DNA of 64,000 nucleotides from Endomychus coccineus (Eukaryota; Arthropoda; Insecta; Coleoptera; Endomychidae). Position 1 is the first letter of the stretch, and every line of letters starts with the position of its first letter. A program made the translations under genes and the position numbers. Location of the stretch: positions 25,524,297 through 25,588,296 of the forward strand of contig OY294068.1 of assembly GCA_958510875.1 (NCBI GenBank), read 5' to 3'. Shown here piece after piece: positions 22,000 to 33,280 of the stretch. Under the pieces are notes generated by a model, which was not told where the DNA came from, searched no databases, and saw nothing but the letters and a program-made list of their open reading frames with translations.

Positions 22000-23721
22000 A
22001 CACTATCTCCTGCTACGTTTTTCAGGGGGTATTTGGATACCCCGCTGCTCGACAGAATCCTAAGATCTGTTTCACGCTTAGATCCTCTATGTCATCGGCC
22101 GTAATGATCCCTGGGCCTAGCCAGGCAAACCTGGTTCGGATGAGCACAGGATATTCAAAAGAAAGTGGGTGGACGGACGACTCCACTTTGTTTTTCTGGC
22201 TTCTCATACAGTAGAGTGTCATTGTTCCCCACTGTATGTTCAAATTTCATCAGATTTCCATGACCTGTAAAGATCTCGGATATTATCCTGATGCTTTGCC
22301 TACTCAATGGGAGTATCTCGCTTACCCTCAGACCTACCTTATTCCCTAACAGCGCTTTGGCAGTTCGGTAGCCGTCAATGCTTTCCCACGTTGAGGCATG
22401 TTGATCTCCCAGATGATTCCGCAAGATCTGTATGCCCCCGTTGTAAGGGATACCAGCAAAGGGATTTTGAGGACCGTCCTCTGCTCTGACCAGTTTATTC
22501 GCTGTCACATTCCCTTTCCAACCAGAGTGACCCGGAATCCAGGTCAGGTTGAGCCTGTTTCCATGGGCTAGTCTATTAAGGATCTCCTTGATACCCCTAT
22601 AAGCCTCGAGGACACATGATTAGAAATTTGGGGGTTAAACCCCCCGCTCACCTATCCAGCGGACTTAAAGCGTTCGAACTTGCCCTCTCCTAACTATCAA
22701 CAGCACGCCACTGCCCGACAGAGACCAACGCCTTAATTGGAGAGGAGACGGTCTTTTGAACCATCTGGGCACCTACTTCGATTGACGAGTTACCGCCGGC
22801 CTCTTTCATCGGCCTACCACATATTATTGCCCTAGTCGCGAATCAATTGCCCAGAGGACACAGTCGAGTTTTTCATTGCGTTGACCACTTGACTATCCGA
22901 AGAGATTCTGTTGGGGAATCAGTTTAAATTTGAACAAGAGTGTTTGCCGCAACGACGGAAGTGGAAGAAAGAAGAGAAGGAAGGGAGAAAGACAGTGTGG
23001 TTTAAGAAGACGTCGAAGAGACAGTTTACTCTTACCATTTGCAATTTTCGATCTGTATTATAACATTCCAATAAATGTTAGAATTATCAAAGTGAATTTA
23101 TGAGCAACAAGAATCAACACTATTATACAGTCCACTGAAGACAAGTCAACAGATCCAGATGGTCTGATTTATTTTACCGTAGCCGAGTATAGCTTCTTCA
23201 CACATCTGTAGATGGTAAGGATCTCGTCTTGGAAGACTGTGTTGAGATACCCCATTTGCACGAAGTACCCATCAAAATCGAAAAAGCCTGCTCCGACTCT
23301 TGTGTTTGTTCTAGACCCATCCGTATATCAAAGTGTGCCGTGCTTTGGCGTGCAGTCATTCTCCCATTCCTTCTTCGACAGGGCTTTGATTCTGTCCTGC
23401 GGTTCTAGTCGCAGCCTTTCAGGCTGCCCCCTGAATAGACGGACTTGGTCTGCACTCCATTTCTTTAGGGAGCCATTGCAGCTAAGCCTGTAGACCGCCA
23501 TGATTGTGAGATTCCTCATCGTCATTGATAGGGGTAACACGCCCAGCAAGGCCCTCAATATTGCAGTCGGTGTACTCTTCCTCATGGATGTAATGCTTCT
23601 GAAGAAGAGTTCCCTGTATCCTGTCCAGGAGTTTCTGGGCTGTAACCAGTTCGGTTCTTTTCCACCATAAGAGAACTGCATGACCGAGCCTTGGGATAAT
23701 AATAGCCGAGTAGATACACAT
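22000..23721 (-). pseudogene. R1-like non-LTR element, RT C-terminus and RNase H, interrupted
   Basis: Minus strand. From 23721 it reads MCIYSAIIIPRLGHAVLLWW then KRTELVTAQKLLDRIQ, TPTAILRALLGVLPLSMTMR and a long frame to 23328. RNase H begins near 23320 as FTDGSRTNTRVGAGFF and reaches EILTIYRC near 23220. After the 22617-23129 insertion it resumes as EAYRGIKEILNRLAHGN, LTWIPGHSGWKGN and IRIISEIFTGHGNLMK. It ends as IEDLSVKQILGFCRAAG near 22030. This is the C-terminal half of an R1/I-type LINE protein. Frameshifts are few, so it is moderately young. Confidence 0.85.
22617..23129 (+). mobile_element. Probable solo LTR inserted in the RNase H domain
   Basis: About 510 bp interrupts the RNase H reading of the surrounding LINE. 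It starts TGATTAGAAATTTGGGGG and ends ACTATTATACA (TG...CA), with CCAATAAATG, a poly(A) signal, at 23068-23077 near the 3' end. It is GC-richer than its surroundings. I could not see a clear target duplication (left flank GACACA, right flank GTCCA), so the exact ends are inferred. Confidence 0.5.
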
Positions 23722-24160
23722 CAGCTGGTAGGTTAGATACTATGAATTATTTGTTAGGCATTGTCCATAATTTGGAATTTTAAGATATTTTGTAGTACCT
23801 ATATGCATTATTTGATTGATTTTATTTCGAAAATTATCTGACTTTCAATTATTTAGTAAATATTTTGAGAATTGCCATTTCAATTTGTATTTAATACTTT
23901 CGGGGGCGAAACGGCAGGGGCCAAACAGTGTAAGCTAAAAGGCTGTGACAGAACATAACATCAGCTATTAAATATCAGATTAGAGTGGATTTTCATCACG
24001 TAATGCCTGATTCTATTCAATTTTTACTAAGTATCAATTTCAAACTATTATTACCTCATAATGAAAGCATGTTCTAATTTGGTTATATAGTTTGATCCTA
24101 CTGTTTTTTTTTTCCTAAAACATGACCACGTTCAGTCATTAGTGAAATATGTTTGTCTCA
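23722..24160. other. Unassigned
   Basis: AT-rich sequence between two LINE relics, with no motif. Confidence 0.4.
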
Positions 24161-24164
24161 GTGT

Positions 24165-25315
24165 GTCTCAACAGATTTCCTCATCGATTCAGGATGAAGA
24201 ATATTCAGTAGAAGCCTTCCTAGACATAGAAGGTGCCTTTAGCAATACTACAATCGGAAGCATCTATGGAGCGCCTAAAGAAAAATGAGTTCCTACTCTG
24301 GAAAAAGTGAATTCAGAACTTGTTTAAGAACAAAAACTCACAAATCTCCATGGAAAACACCACGATTAGTGGATCTGTGGAAAACATGTCTACAAGGAGT
24401 AGGTACTAGCACCCACCATCTCGAACATAGTTGCCGATGGGGAACTGAGAAAAGCAGCCAAACTAGGATGACACGTGATTGGGTATGCCGAAGACATACT
24501 CATAGTAGGAAGAGGAAAATTCTTGAATACTCTGATGGCATCAAGTCCAATCAGCTTTTTCTGATCTAAGCAAATGGTGCAAGGAAAGGCTGAATATTAA
24601 CCTGAAGTACAAGTCTCACTCACCAATATCAGCGACTAAGTCAAATAAATGATTATTCTCCGATTTCTATGGAAACACAATTGGAACAACAGTCTCGCAA
24701 ACTACTGCGCCCTTCTGGTTGTGCAGAAGAGCTATGGGCAACAACTGGGTAGGGCCTTAGCTCAAATACCACGATGACCATTTTCGAAGTCATACTTGAA
24801 CCCAGGCTGACATGTATAATCCGATTTGTGCAGGTGTCCTCTAATTGGGCAAGACCTACCAATGTTTGAACCTGGTTCCTACTCATTTTGACTAGTGCTT
24901 CAGTTCTGTTATAAATGTTTTACCGTAGGACTCCGGCGCTCTGTTATTATTTTACCCAGTCTCGTATGCATTCTCCAACAGGGATTATCGTCACCCCGAG
25001 GTTCTGAGAAAATATATGAGGCTGATGATACCATTCTGGCTATTTCATCAGCTTTCATGTTATGGGAAATGCCAGTCTCAATGTCACTTTTGTGTTCAAT
25101 AGTGCCTTCAGTGACGCCGAATGTGTCGAAGAAACTACATACCCAACAAAATCTCGAATCTATATCGAATTATAAAGAATGTGAATACAGGGACATGTAA
25201 CAAATATTGAACAACTACAGTTGAAATCACGAATGGATCTGAACAAAGCTGCGAAGAGTTGACAGTTGTTTCCCCACCCTTTCGTAGCAAGACATCGTTT
25301 TTATGGTATGCAACC
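24165..25315 (+). pseudogene. R1/LOA-like reverse transcriptase relic
   Basis: It reads EEYSVEAFLDIEGAFSNTT near 24200, the first catalytic block. HVIGYAEDILIVGRGKFLNT follows near 24475, with YADD seen as YAED. SKWCKERLNINLKYK is near 24565 and FWLCRRAMGNNW near 24710. TTMTIFEVILEPRLT is near 24775. Weaker C-terminal similarity reaches about 25315. The blocks are spread over three frames. It is the same general clade as 15290-15990. Confidence 0.8.
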
Positions 25316-25806
25316 AAATATACATATCATTACGTCTAGTAATATGTATGTAATTATGGTCTTATACATTTTTGTTTCCGTCACTTTATCAACTTCATTA
25401 TATTTTCAGGCTGATATAAATAAATAATAAGAAAATGCACAATTCTATAAATTCCTTTCAGCATACTGGGAAGACAGTTATGAAAATGTTAGTGTTTATT
25501 TCAGTACAGAATTCGTAAATTTAGTATTTCATGTTCAAAGGTAGTTAAAGCGAGAAGACATGCATTCATTTTATTCGTAGATATTGCCAATAAATAGAGG
25601 AAATACTCTTGAAGATTCTGCGGAAGTTCTTTATTGTACACCATCTTGGCGTGTTTCATTGTTCTGCTCGCGTTATTTATTTCCTGTCTACTTTATTTCA
25701 TTTAATAACGCCATTGTTAAAATTAAGCTTCAATCTTTGAGAAATCTAGGTGGTATGAATGTTACATTCATTGATATAAACGTGTTTAATCAAATAGGGC
25801 ATCAAC
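25316..25806. other. Unassigned
   Basis: AT-rich. No recognisable gene. Confidence 0.4.
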
Positions 25807-25816
25807 CAGTGGCGGC

Positions 25817-25826
25817 TAGTACCTAC
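25817..25826. repeat. Left 10-bp target duplication of the hammerhead insertion
   Basis: TAGTACCTAC here is repeated exactly at 26025-26034. Confidence 0.8.
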
Positions 25827-26024
25827 ATAATATAAAGATTCTTGACCCAGTATGAATTTATATAAAAATTCTCGGGAAATAGGTCACAATAACACTCTGT
25901 TTTTTTTAGTTTTAATTAACCCCTTTTTACATAATAAGTCTTCTGATGAAGGTCGGGAGACCGAAACGTACGTAAAAACAGAGTGTTATTGTGACCTATT
26001 TCCCGAGAATTTTTATATAAAGGT
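25827..26024 (+). mobile_element. 198-bp palindromic insertion carrying a hammerhead motif (Penelope-related or retrozyme-like)
   Basis: Two inverted arms of about 47 bp (25858-25904 and 25975-26021) appear identical, from AAAACAGAGTGTTATTG to TTTTTATATAAA. They enclose a 70-bp loop that holds the hammerhead core. A 10-bp direct repeat flanks the insertion. There is no coding capacity. Inverted terminal copies and hammerhead ribozymes at element ends are described for Penelope-like elements, so this is best read as a 5'-truncated or non-autonomous Penelope-type insertion. Confidence 0.65.
25931..25995 (+). ncRNA. Hammerhead ribozyme, type I-like
   Basis: The core CTGATGA (25943-25949) is followed by stem II GGTC-GGGA-GACC (25951-25962) and GAAA (25963-25966). 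A minimal stem III CG-TA-CG (25967-25972) leads to the GTA cleavage triplet, so the predicted cut lies between 25974 and 25975. Stem I can form from TT next to CTGATGA with AA after the cut, then AATAA (25932-25936) with TTATT (25986-25990). All invariant core positions are present. The cut falls on the first base of the palindromic arm. Confidence 0.75.
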
Positions 26025-26210
26025 TAGTACCTACTAAAGGTTACAAGCCTCAACGTGTCCACCCAACCACCAAGATAAACACAGAAAGACATTCGCATAT
26101 GATTCAGTGCATTATTTAATACCGCACGTCAGCCGCATGCAATGCTAACGTTTAAACTATGTTCCGGGGAACATTCTGAATGTTTCAAGTATGATTCGGC
26201 TGACGGTATC

Positions 26211-26218
26211 TTCGTCAT
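26211..26218. repeat. Left 8-bp target duplication of hAT-1 copy 1
   Basis: TTCGTCAT here and at 27780-27787, exact. Confidence 0.9.
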
Positions 26219-27779
26219 CAGTGACGGCTCCTCGAAGGAGGCTAAGGAGGCTCAGCCTCCTCACCAATTTATCTTAATGATCATTCTCCATTTTATTCCC
26301 TGTTTCTCTGATAACTCTTTAAATTTTACAATTAATTCCCCGTTTTCAGTAGTTATTTTTAATCTGGCAACAGTGGCCAGAGGCTAGATTCTCTATATAT
26401 CTCAAACGCTAAATACGTGTGGTCAACCGTTTTTCCAATGAGTTCAATTGCCAAATAGGGTAAAACAGCGAATATGGCAACATTCTATGTAGGCTAGCTT
26501 CTCGTACGCACCCGGCGGTCGATGAAATACGATTACTTGCCGTTGCCGCCGCTGCAAACTACGACACGTGCTCTGTGAGTTGTTGTCTCTGTTTCGCGAA
26601 GCGATGTAAGGTTAAGTTATAATTTATCTGTTCGGTGAGTTATTAACAAAGAGTTCTTCGGTTATTACTTTAAAATGAGTAGTGATTTAGTTGCTCAAGA
26701 GATTAGTGATGACAGGTATGTTTCAAAATCGATCAATTGATACTGATAATTGTAAAAAATATTTATGGTTAACGGGATCTGAGGTACACAATAAATTATA
26801 TTGCTGGTATTGTGGTAGTGCTTGCTATTTACATCTGATACAACTTCATGTTGGGGGCACTCGGGTTATGATGATTTGAAAAATTTAGCTCGTGATATAG
26901 ACAGACATGAAAAATCGCAGGAACATATTACATCGAGTATTAAGTTTAAATTAACCGGTAAACAGAATATTGTTAAAGGAGGAAAACGTATAATTTGGTA
27001 GACAAGAAACAACATTATAAACACTTTTTTTATGAAATTTTAGATACTACCAAAGGTCAAATTGAGATTTTCCGATTTACATGAATTGAAGTTTTTTGTA
27101 TAACTTAGTTCTAAAATATAATTTTTTTTATAAAATAGCACTGCACAATGAATTATGCGTTATATACTCGGATAAAGATATTTTAGGCCAGTACGACATT
27201 CACGCCGATATGATAAAATATATGATAGACAATGATTTGCAACAAGTTTTACCTCAGTTTTATAAACTACTTTGTTCGACAGTCACCATTCCTGTCACGT
27301 CGGCATCGGTGGAGAGATCATTTTCTACTCTCAAACGAATTAAAACTTACATGCCAAATACAATGAGCCAAAATCGTTTATACAATGTTAGTTTAATATC
27401 TATTGAAAAAGATTTAGTAAAACACTTAAAACAAAATGATACATTTTTTGATAATATTATTGATCATTTTTCGCAAACTGAAGACCGTAGAATTCCGTTA
27501 ATATATAAAAAAAGTTAATGAAATTAATTAAAAAAAACAAAATATGAAAAATTCCAAAAAAAAAAAATATTTAAAAAATTCCAAAAAACAAACAAAAAAA
27601 TTTGTTGCCAAGAGAAACTCTCTACCGCCACGTTGGTTCTTGCTGGGTAACAATTAATTTTGTCACTGAAGTAGCTGGTACGGTCGCTGTGCAAAGGTTA
27701 AAAGGCTGTGAATAGAGTATATTTTTACAAAAAGTTTTATGTCCAGCCTCCTCCCTCAAAAATTCACGAGCCGCCACTG
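26219..27779 (+). mobile_element. hAT-1 copy 1, 1561 bp, internally deleted, ZMYM1-like family
   Basis: The ends are CAGTGACGGCTCCTCGAAGG and, at the right, GAGCCGCCACTG. They are flanked by an exact 8-bp duplication. The second copy, 46701-48348, is closely similar throughout. The interior keeps the N-terminal zinc-finger region and the C-terminal dimerisation tail, but the middle of the transposase is missing. Confidence 0.9.
26675..27518 (+). pseudogene. hAT transposase, deleted (TTF-type finger and hAT C-terminal domain)
   Basis: Reading starts MSSDLVAQ near 26674. LYCWYC...FTSDTTSCWGHS and GYDDLKNLARDIDRHEKSQE follow, reaching HITSSIKFKLTGKQN (TTF zinc finger, as in ZMYM1-like hAT proteins). 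The catalytic core is absent. The frame 27096-27518 gives DIHADMIKYMIDNDLQQVLP, IPVTSASVERSFSTLKRIKT and NTMSQNRLYNVSLISIEKDL. It ends IIDHFSQTEDRRIPLIYKKS, the hAT dimerisation domain. The gene cannot make an active enzyme. Confidence 0.85.
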
Positions 27780-27789
27780 TTCGTCATAC

Positions 27790-28345
27790 GCGCTTATACC
27801 GTCGGTTTTGGGCACAAATCTTGCCTTCATAGTGTACAGTGTGTGAATTCAATTCAAGGCGTGAAGTCTGAAGTGACGTTACGAGGTCATGATGAGACAT
27901 TGACTTCGGTAAATCCAGGTATTTATGTAGGCTTAATCAACTTTGCAGCTGAATTAGACGCTGTGCTTGCAATACATATGAACGGTTCAAGTTCAAGTGT
28001 TTATTAAAGGCGTCTCAAAAACAAAAACATTTTGATGAAACTGTGAAATTTTATCCGATGTTGGACAGTGTAAAATTAAAAGTGAATTCAGCAATTTATG
28101 AGTGCGATGACATGTGACGTAGGTTGTATGTTGCCACTTTTTGTGTTCATAACAGACAACAACCTAAAAAAGGTTTTGACGGAAAAATGTGAACGATGTT
28201 TTTCCACCCTCAAACGCATTAAAATTTTTTTTAGAGGCACAATGTCAGAAGATTGACTGAACGCATTGGCGGTCCTATCGATAGAAAAGAAGTTCGTCCA
28301 CTCTATTCCGGATTTTGACAACAAAGTCATAGATGTTTGCATCTT
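27790..28345 (+). pseudogene. hAT-2 transposase fragments
   Basis: 27885-28005 reads EVTLRGHDETLTSVNPGIYV then GLINFAAELDAVLAIHMNG, the RGHDES-N-GNFLELL block of ZMYM1-like hAT transposases. 28185-28345 reads CERCFSTLKRIKIFFRGTMS then EDLNALAVLSIEKKFVHSIP and FDNKVID, the C-terminal dimerisation domain, with a stop at SED*L. The middle of the enzyme is missing. hAT-1 copy 1 is inserted upstream of this part. Confidence 0.8.
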
Positions 28346-28885
28346 CCATTTTTTCAGATTTTATTGCGCAAAGTTGCTGCCGTCAGCATAACAGACAATT
28401 ATAATATCAATATCTAAAGACGTATTGAAAAAGAAGAGATCGTTTGAATAGATAATAAACAAAATTGGTCCTCAGATCGAGCCTTGAGGTTCTCCTTTAT
28501 ACAATTTTTGCTTTTCGCTAATAGTACCGTTGGGTAATTCAAGGAATTGTGAACGTCCATCATATACGATCTGAAAACATGGTTGGCTTTACCACAAATA
28601 CCATATCTATACATTTGATAGAGAAGAATTTCATGGTGAACACAATCGAAAGCTTTACAGAAATCAACGAATATTATATATTCCCAAAGCAATCAGCTTT
28701 TTATCAACAGAAACAGTTACATTCAATAGAAAATCACAGAGAGCTGCATCAACTGATTTGTTGTTTGTGAATCCATATTGGGCAGGATTTATAATTTTAT
28801 ATTCAGATAAAAATGTATTTAATTGTCCATAGATAGCATATTCGTAGATTTTAGAAAAGCTGGATAAGATGTATATAGATAATGT
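28345..28885 (-). pseudogene. Non-LTR reverse transcriptase relic
   Basis: On the minus strand from 28865: FSKIYEYAIYGQLNTFLSEY, then NPAQYGFTNNKSVDAALCDF. IFVDFCKAFDCVHHEILLYQ follows with YRYGICGKANHVFRSYM, then GEPQGSI and GPILFIIYSNDL, and last IIIVCYADGSNFAQ, where YADD has become YADG. It is cut off at the palm block by the junction with hAT-2. It belongs to the jockey/CR1 type. Confidence 0.85.
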
Positions 28886-28929
28886 CGGAAGTTAGCAAGA
28901 ATCACTATAAAATTTAGAGTTGTAGAACT

Positions 28930-29045
28930 CTTTAGGTAGACCATTCGACTAAAATTTCAATGTTACATAGAGTACAATTTAACGTCTTTCATTAGCTGTT
29001 GTTTTTAAATTATTTCCAATATATTTTCAGTTCCAATCATACATT
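28930..29045 (+). repeat. Dispersed repeat, second fragment
   Basis: It matches 17520-17630 over GTAGACCATT, TTACATAGAGTA-AATTTAACG and TTTCCAATATATTTTC-GTTCC. Confidence 0.75.
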
Positions 29046-29259
29046 TGACCCGCGGAAGGGCAGAAGTATTCGAAAGTTAAAAGTGTGCAACAAAAGTAAT
29101 AGATTTTTGAAATAAGCTCTCCAATAGTCCAAACTCCTCGTACTAACTTACTTAAATTATCTCCATTATTTTGCATGTGCCATGCCTATAACACCAATGA
29201 CACTACTACTAAATACGATATTTTCAATTCTAGCCTAAAACAGATTGCCCGCCTACTGC

Positions 29260-29523
29260 GATGAAACAATATTCATACTTTTTCAGCTCTTTCTTTAATT
29301 TTTTTCTCTTTGTTCATTGCTGTGTTAAATATTTTTGGCTATTCTTACTTTTTCTTTTTGATTTTGTCTCCTCTCGGACTAGAGTATAGTTTTTATTTAG
29401 ATTTAGTTTAGATAATAATTGATTCATTTATATATTGTCTTATGCATTGTCCTGATCGTTAATTGGGTTTATACCTGTTGATCATTGTAAGATTAAATAA
29501 ATAAATAAATAAATAAATAATAA
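29260..29523 (+). repeat. Probable LINE 3' tail ending in (TAAA)n
   Basis: A T/A-rich segment with GTTTATTTAG-like text ends at ATTGTAAGAT and then eight or so TAAA units (about 29488-29522). This resembles the 3' untranslated end and simple-repeat tail of jockey/CR1 LINEs. Confidence 0.55.
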
Positions 29524-32125
29524 TGAAAAGTATCGATGACGTCATAACCTCAACGGCCATGTGAAGTCAGAATCGAAACGAACTTCAGAAAAAATATGCA
29601 GTTCGGAACTGTTGAGGGCTTTTTCTCAAAAAAGGGCAGATAGTGAGGGAAGTTAGTGATCTACGGATCAGTCAATTGAGTATAGAATATTATCCTTGTG
29701 ACCAGAGAGTTTCTTATATAAATTGTTGCAACCAAATATGGAAATTAGTTTATCTGGATAGAATGAATAGGAAAACAAACAAATTTCAAATGTGCCTTGG
29801 AATTTTTCTCACAAGCTCCTCATTATGTATGCTTGTCATCAAATATTGTGAATTCATTTATAAGGATTCTTCAATCTACTGTATCCTAATGCCGTCACAA
29901 GTGACGTCTAGATCGTGACGTGCATAGAATCCCTTAAGACATCCACACCAATATAGCTTAGTGTGTTATCTCTAGACATTCAATATTACACAATAATAAT
30001 TTGCAGCGAATTTGCCGCTAAACTGGAAAATTAATTCTGTGTATCTTCTCCGTAGATGAATATGCATACAAAGTACAAGAAATGTTTACTTCGATAATTA
30101 CGACGGCGACAAATATTTGTGTTGTTACATTGACGATCCATTACGTCCACCAGATAGGGCGAAGTTATACGTGTTTATACAATCATTAAGTACTGAATGA
30201 ACGAGAAAATTTGATGTTTACGTTCGGCAGACAAAAAGACTACGGTCCTGATTCCACATTTAATCAGATAAGTTGAATAAAATATTTGCGATACTTGCAA
30301 GTTCGTCGGCATACACACTAGCAGTAAATGCCTTTGGATGATTATTCTTCACGAGTTTCAGTTGGTGCGCTGTACACGATGGTATATGTAAAATTTACCT
30401 AAGCCCATGGCGTCAGAAGATACTATTTATTCAGTTTCTCGCAAATAAATTGGAAAGTATGCCGTATACAGAAAAACTTTCGAAATAAAAGTTGCAACCT
30501 AAACCCATGTCGTTTGAGATAAAATGCTGTAGCACAAAAAAGTATAATTCACAAAAAATTTTACTTTTCTTGGTTACAACATATGTGACAAATATATATT
30601 CGAAGAAAAATAAATAATTTACTTTTTTCGAAAGAAAAACCACGAATTGGGCTTATCTCGAACCTTAAACTCTTATATTACTGTAAATATGTCATCAAAT
30701 ATTATAATATTAATCGTATAACTTGATCTTATATTTGTATCCGCTGCTAATAGCCAAAGACAGATGCCGTTTTGTGTTAATGAAAGGAAAAATGTCATCT
30801 TTAGACGAAATTCTCGAAATTCGAAAATGTCACTCTACCTTATTGTAGTTTAGTAAGAACAGTTTTTTAGTTATTATTGAGAATAATAATGTTTTTGGTT
30901 CGATTATAGACCTTACAATGTGTAAAAGCCAATAAAATGGAAAATTCAAAAGACATTATCCCTGCTTCTAGGTGGTAATTTTTTTATTTTACCATTGTCT
31001 TCAATAAGATTTTAATTATATTTTGTTGTGGAGTTGGAACAATTTCGTAAGAACAGCACTTATATTATTGGCTTCACCTATTACTCACTGTAGTTTTTGC
31101 AAATTGCACATTGAGCAATAACACAAAATTATTAACTTTATCAGTATGTAGTTAACATTATTCAAAACCATGGAGAAATAGAACAGAATGTCTACGAAAA
31201 TGTTATCGAAAATATTGGAAAAGGAATGTTAGCATGCCAAAGAAGCAGATGTGGTCATCATTTACCGGACATCATTTTTCATTATTAACCGTTACATTTG
31301 AACTTTAAAATCAATCAATGAAATTGTACTATTTCCAGAGTTTTTTATTAAATTAAATTGGAAGGTCAAATTTGACAATAATCATTATTAATATAATAAA
31401 ATATAGGAAAGTCCTGTGGAATGAATTTGACAGTATTCTACATTGAGAACGATATATTATATAAAATATGAAAAATGACAAATATTCATAATATAACATT
31501 GCATCGATGCCACGAAACAAAGTTCCCTTTTATCGAATAAACGTTTGTGGTATGTGAAGAATGAAGTTATGTAAATAATACGACATTCCAGATATCAAAG
31601 CAGAACTTTTAGATTTGAAAGCGCTTCATACCGTTTAAGCTACTCTATATCCCTGAACAGCCTTTCACAATAGGAAGTTGAAAAAGTTTTTGCGAGAAAA
31701 CTTGAAAGTAAACGAACCCGATGCGTGTCTTCTAGAGTTTTACATTTCAAGTGATAAATCCACCGACAAAATAAAAATAGCACATCGTTTTTGACACATT
31801 CAATTTAAACCTCGTCAGATACCCATTTAAATGCAGCAAAGATAATTAACTGCCTTCTTTTTACTGATACAGCATTCAGTTACAAAGAACTTCCAGGAAA
31901 ATTATTAATTTGCCATCAATCTTTCTACAACAGGAAACTCCACTTCAGAAATGTTCGATTCAAATTAAAAGTTTCTCCTCCAAGATTTACATTCAATATG
32001 AAAACAATATAAGGGATTGTCGAACTAGGCCAGGTAAATCAGAGCTCCGCCTTCCAAACACAGATGGAGTGCTGGAAACTGTTTTTAGTTCAGTCATAAA
32101 CAAGCTCAACTCCTGATTTGCCAGG
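29524..32125. other. 2.6 kb without a recognised gene
   Basis: Both strands were read. I see AT-rich sequence with no domain motif, no long inverted repeat and no tandem array. It may be host intron or intergenic DNA. Confidence 0.4.
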
Positions 32126-32129
32126 TGAA

Positions 32130-32530
32130 TTCTGAAAAATTTGGGACCCATATTATTCAATTTATTCATCAATGATGATTGAATAGCCTTCAGAATAAAT
32201 TTCTTCAGCTTGTTGATCAATAGTGACTACCTTGAGGGCATTCGGGAACTATGCATATAGGTTAGTTTATGCTAGAGGAGAGTATAAATAAGAGACAATC
32301 ATGGAAAATCTCATATTTTTATACAAAATTATAAATGGGAATATGAATTCACCAGAAATCTTGGAGCCAGCCTGTAACATGTGAACGAGAGGACAGGCAA
32401 TTCTGAAATATTCTTAAAAACCTTTGTTTAAACCATAGCAAGCGATCAATCTGCCGTTACAAATTAGATCATAAACATATGTCTTAACTACCAATATACT
32501 GTGAAGCACTTGTTTCCTTCAGAATCATTT
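32130..32530 (+). pseudogene. Jockey-like reverse transcriptase fragment
   Basis: LGPILFNLFINDD is read at 32137-32180. After a deletion, MENLIFLYKIINGNMNSPEI then LEPACNM is read at 32295-32380, the RT C-terminal block. The YADD block is missing. Confidence 0.7.
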
Positions 32531-33280
32531 CTGTTAAATACGTAATTTATGTGACCCTATTGAAATTGTGAGGCACCTCGACTTTTATTCGATATTTTAC
32601 AAATTATAATGAACCTTCCCTAACAAGGATTCATAGACTACACATCTTGTTTCCGTCCCACAGATTTAAATAACAAACTGTATTAATTTATGATGGGACG
32701 GTCGTACTTAGAAATGTACTCATATACTTAACTTGTCCGTAATAAAAGGCAACAAAGAATATCCTATTTCTATTTACGTTCATGAGTGTTCTTAGAACGA
32801 GCTTGAATTTTAGCAACTTTTTTGATATCTACATGAATTCTAATTGATAATTAAGAAGGCAGCTTTGCTGCAAGAAAGAGTGAAAGAAGAAGAAAATAAT
32901 GATGACGGAATGTAATTAATAAAACGTGGATTAAGACTACCGGGGAAACCATGTAACCAAAAATGCGCATTGCATTCTACCTCGAAGGTGGTGCAGTTCA
33001 TAGCCTCAAGGTTCAATCTAGGAAATTATTACGTGCGTAGAAATTTTACATTTGTAGATAATTTCCTGATAAACAATTTTTCTAATGAGTAAAATTAGCT
33101 CAACGTTCAACCCGCAAACTACATACAAAATAGCAATTTCTATCTTGTGGGGTATTATTGAAACACATAAATGCCTGTATTATTAAATTCTAATTCCAAT
33201 AAAGAATCAACAGATCTATACATTTCTTGTCAGTGAATCAAATGCATGTGGAATTCTGTTTGGTTGATGGATAGATACAT
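32531..33280. other. No gene recognised
   Basis: AT-rich. It may be 3' flank of the candidate host exon at 33328-33441. Confidence 0.4.

Larger units (their letters stand above)
25807..28345 (+). mobile_element. Old hAT element (hAT-2) carrying two nested insertions
   Basis: It starts CAGTGGCGGCT (hAT-type end, shared with the younger element inside it), followed by AGTACCTAC. The interior, apart from 25827-26024 and 26219-27779, encodes hAT fragments (see 27790-28345). The right inverted end was not found. Coding similarity stops at about 28345, where a minus-strand LINE begins. Confidence 0.6.

Noticed and set aside
26211..26225. TCATCAG at the left end of hAT-1 copy 1
   Set aside because: It is formed by the junction of target duplication and element end. 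No stem II or GAAA.
28741..28755. GCATCAAC, equal to the 8 bases left of hAT-2 (25799-25806), considered as its right target duplication
   Set aside because: No inverted end precedes it, and the bases are part of the minus-strand RT coding sequence.
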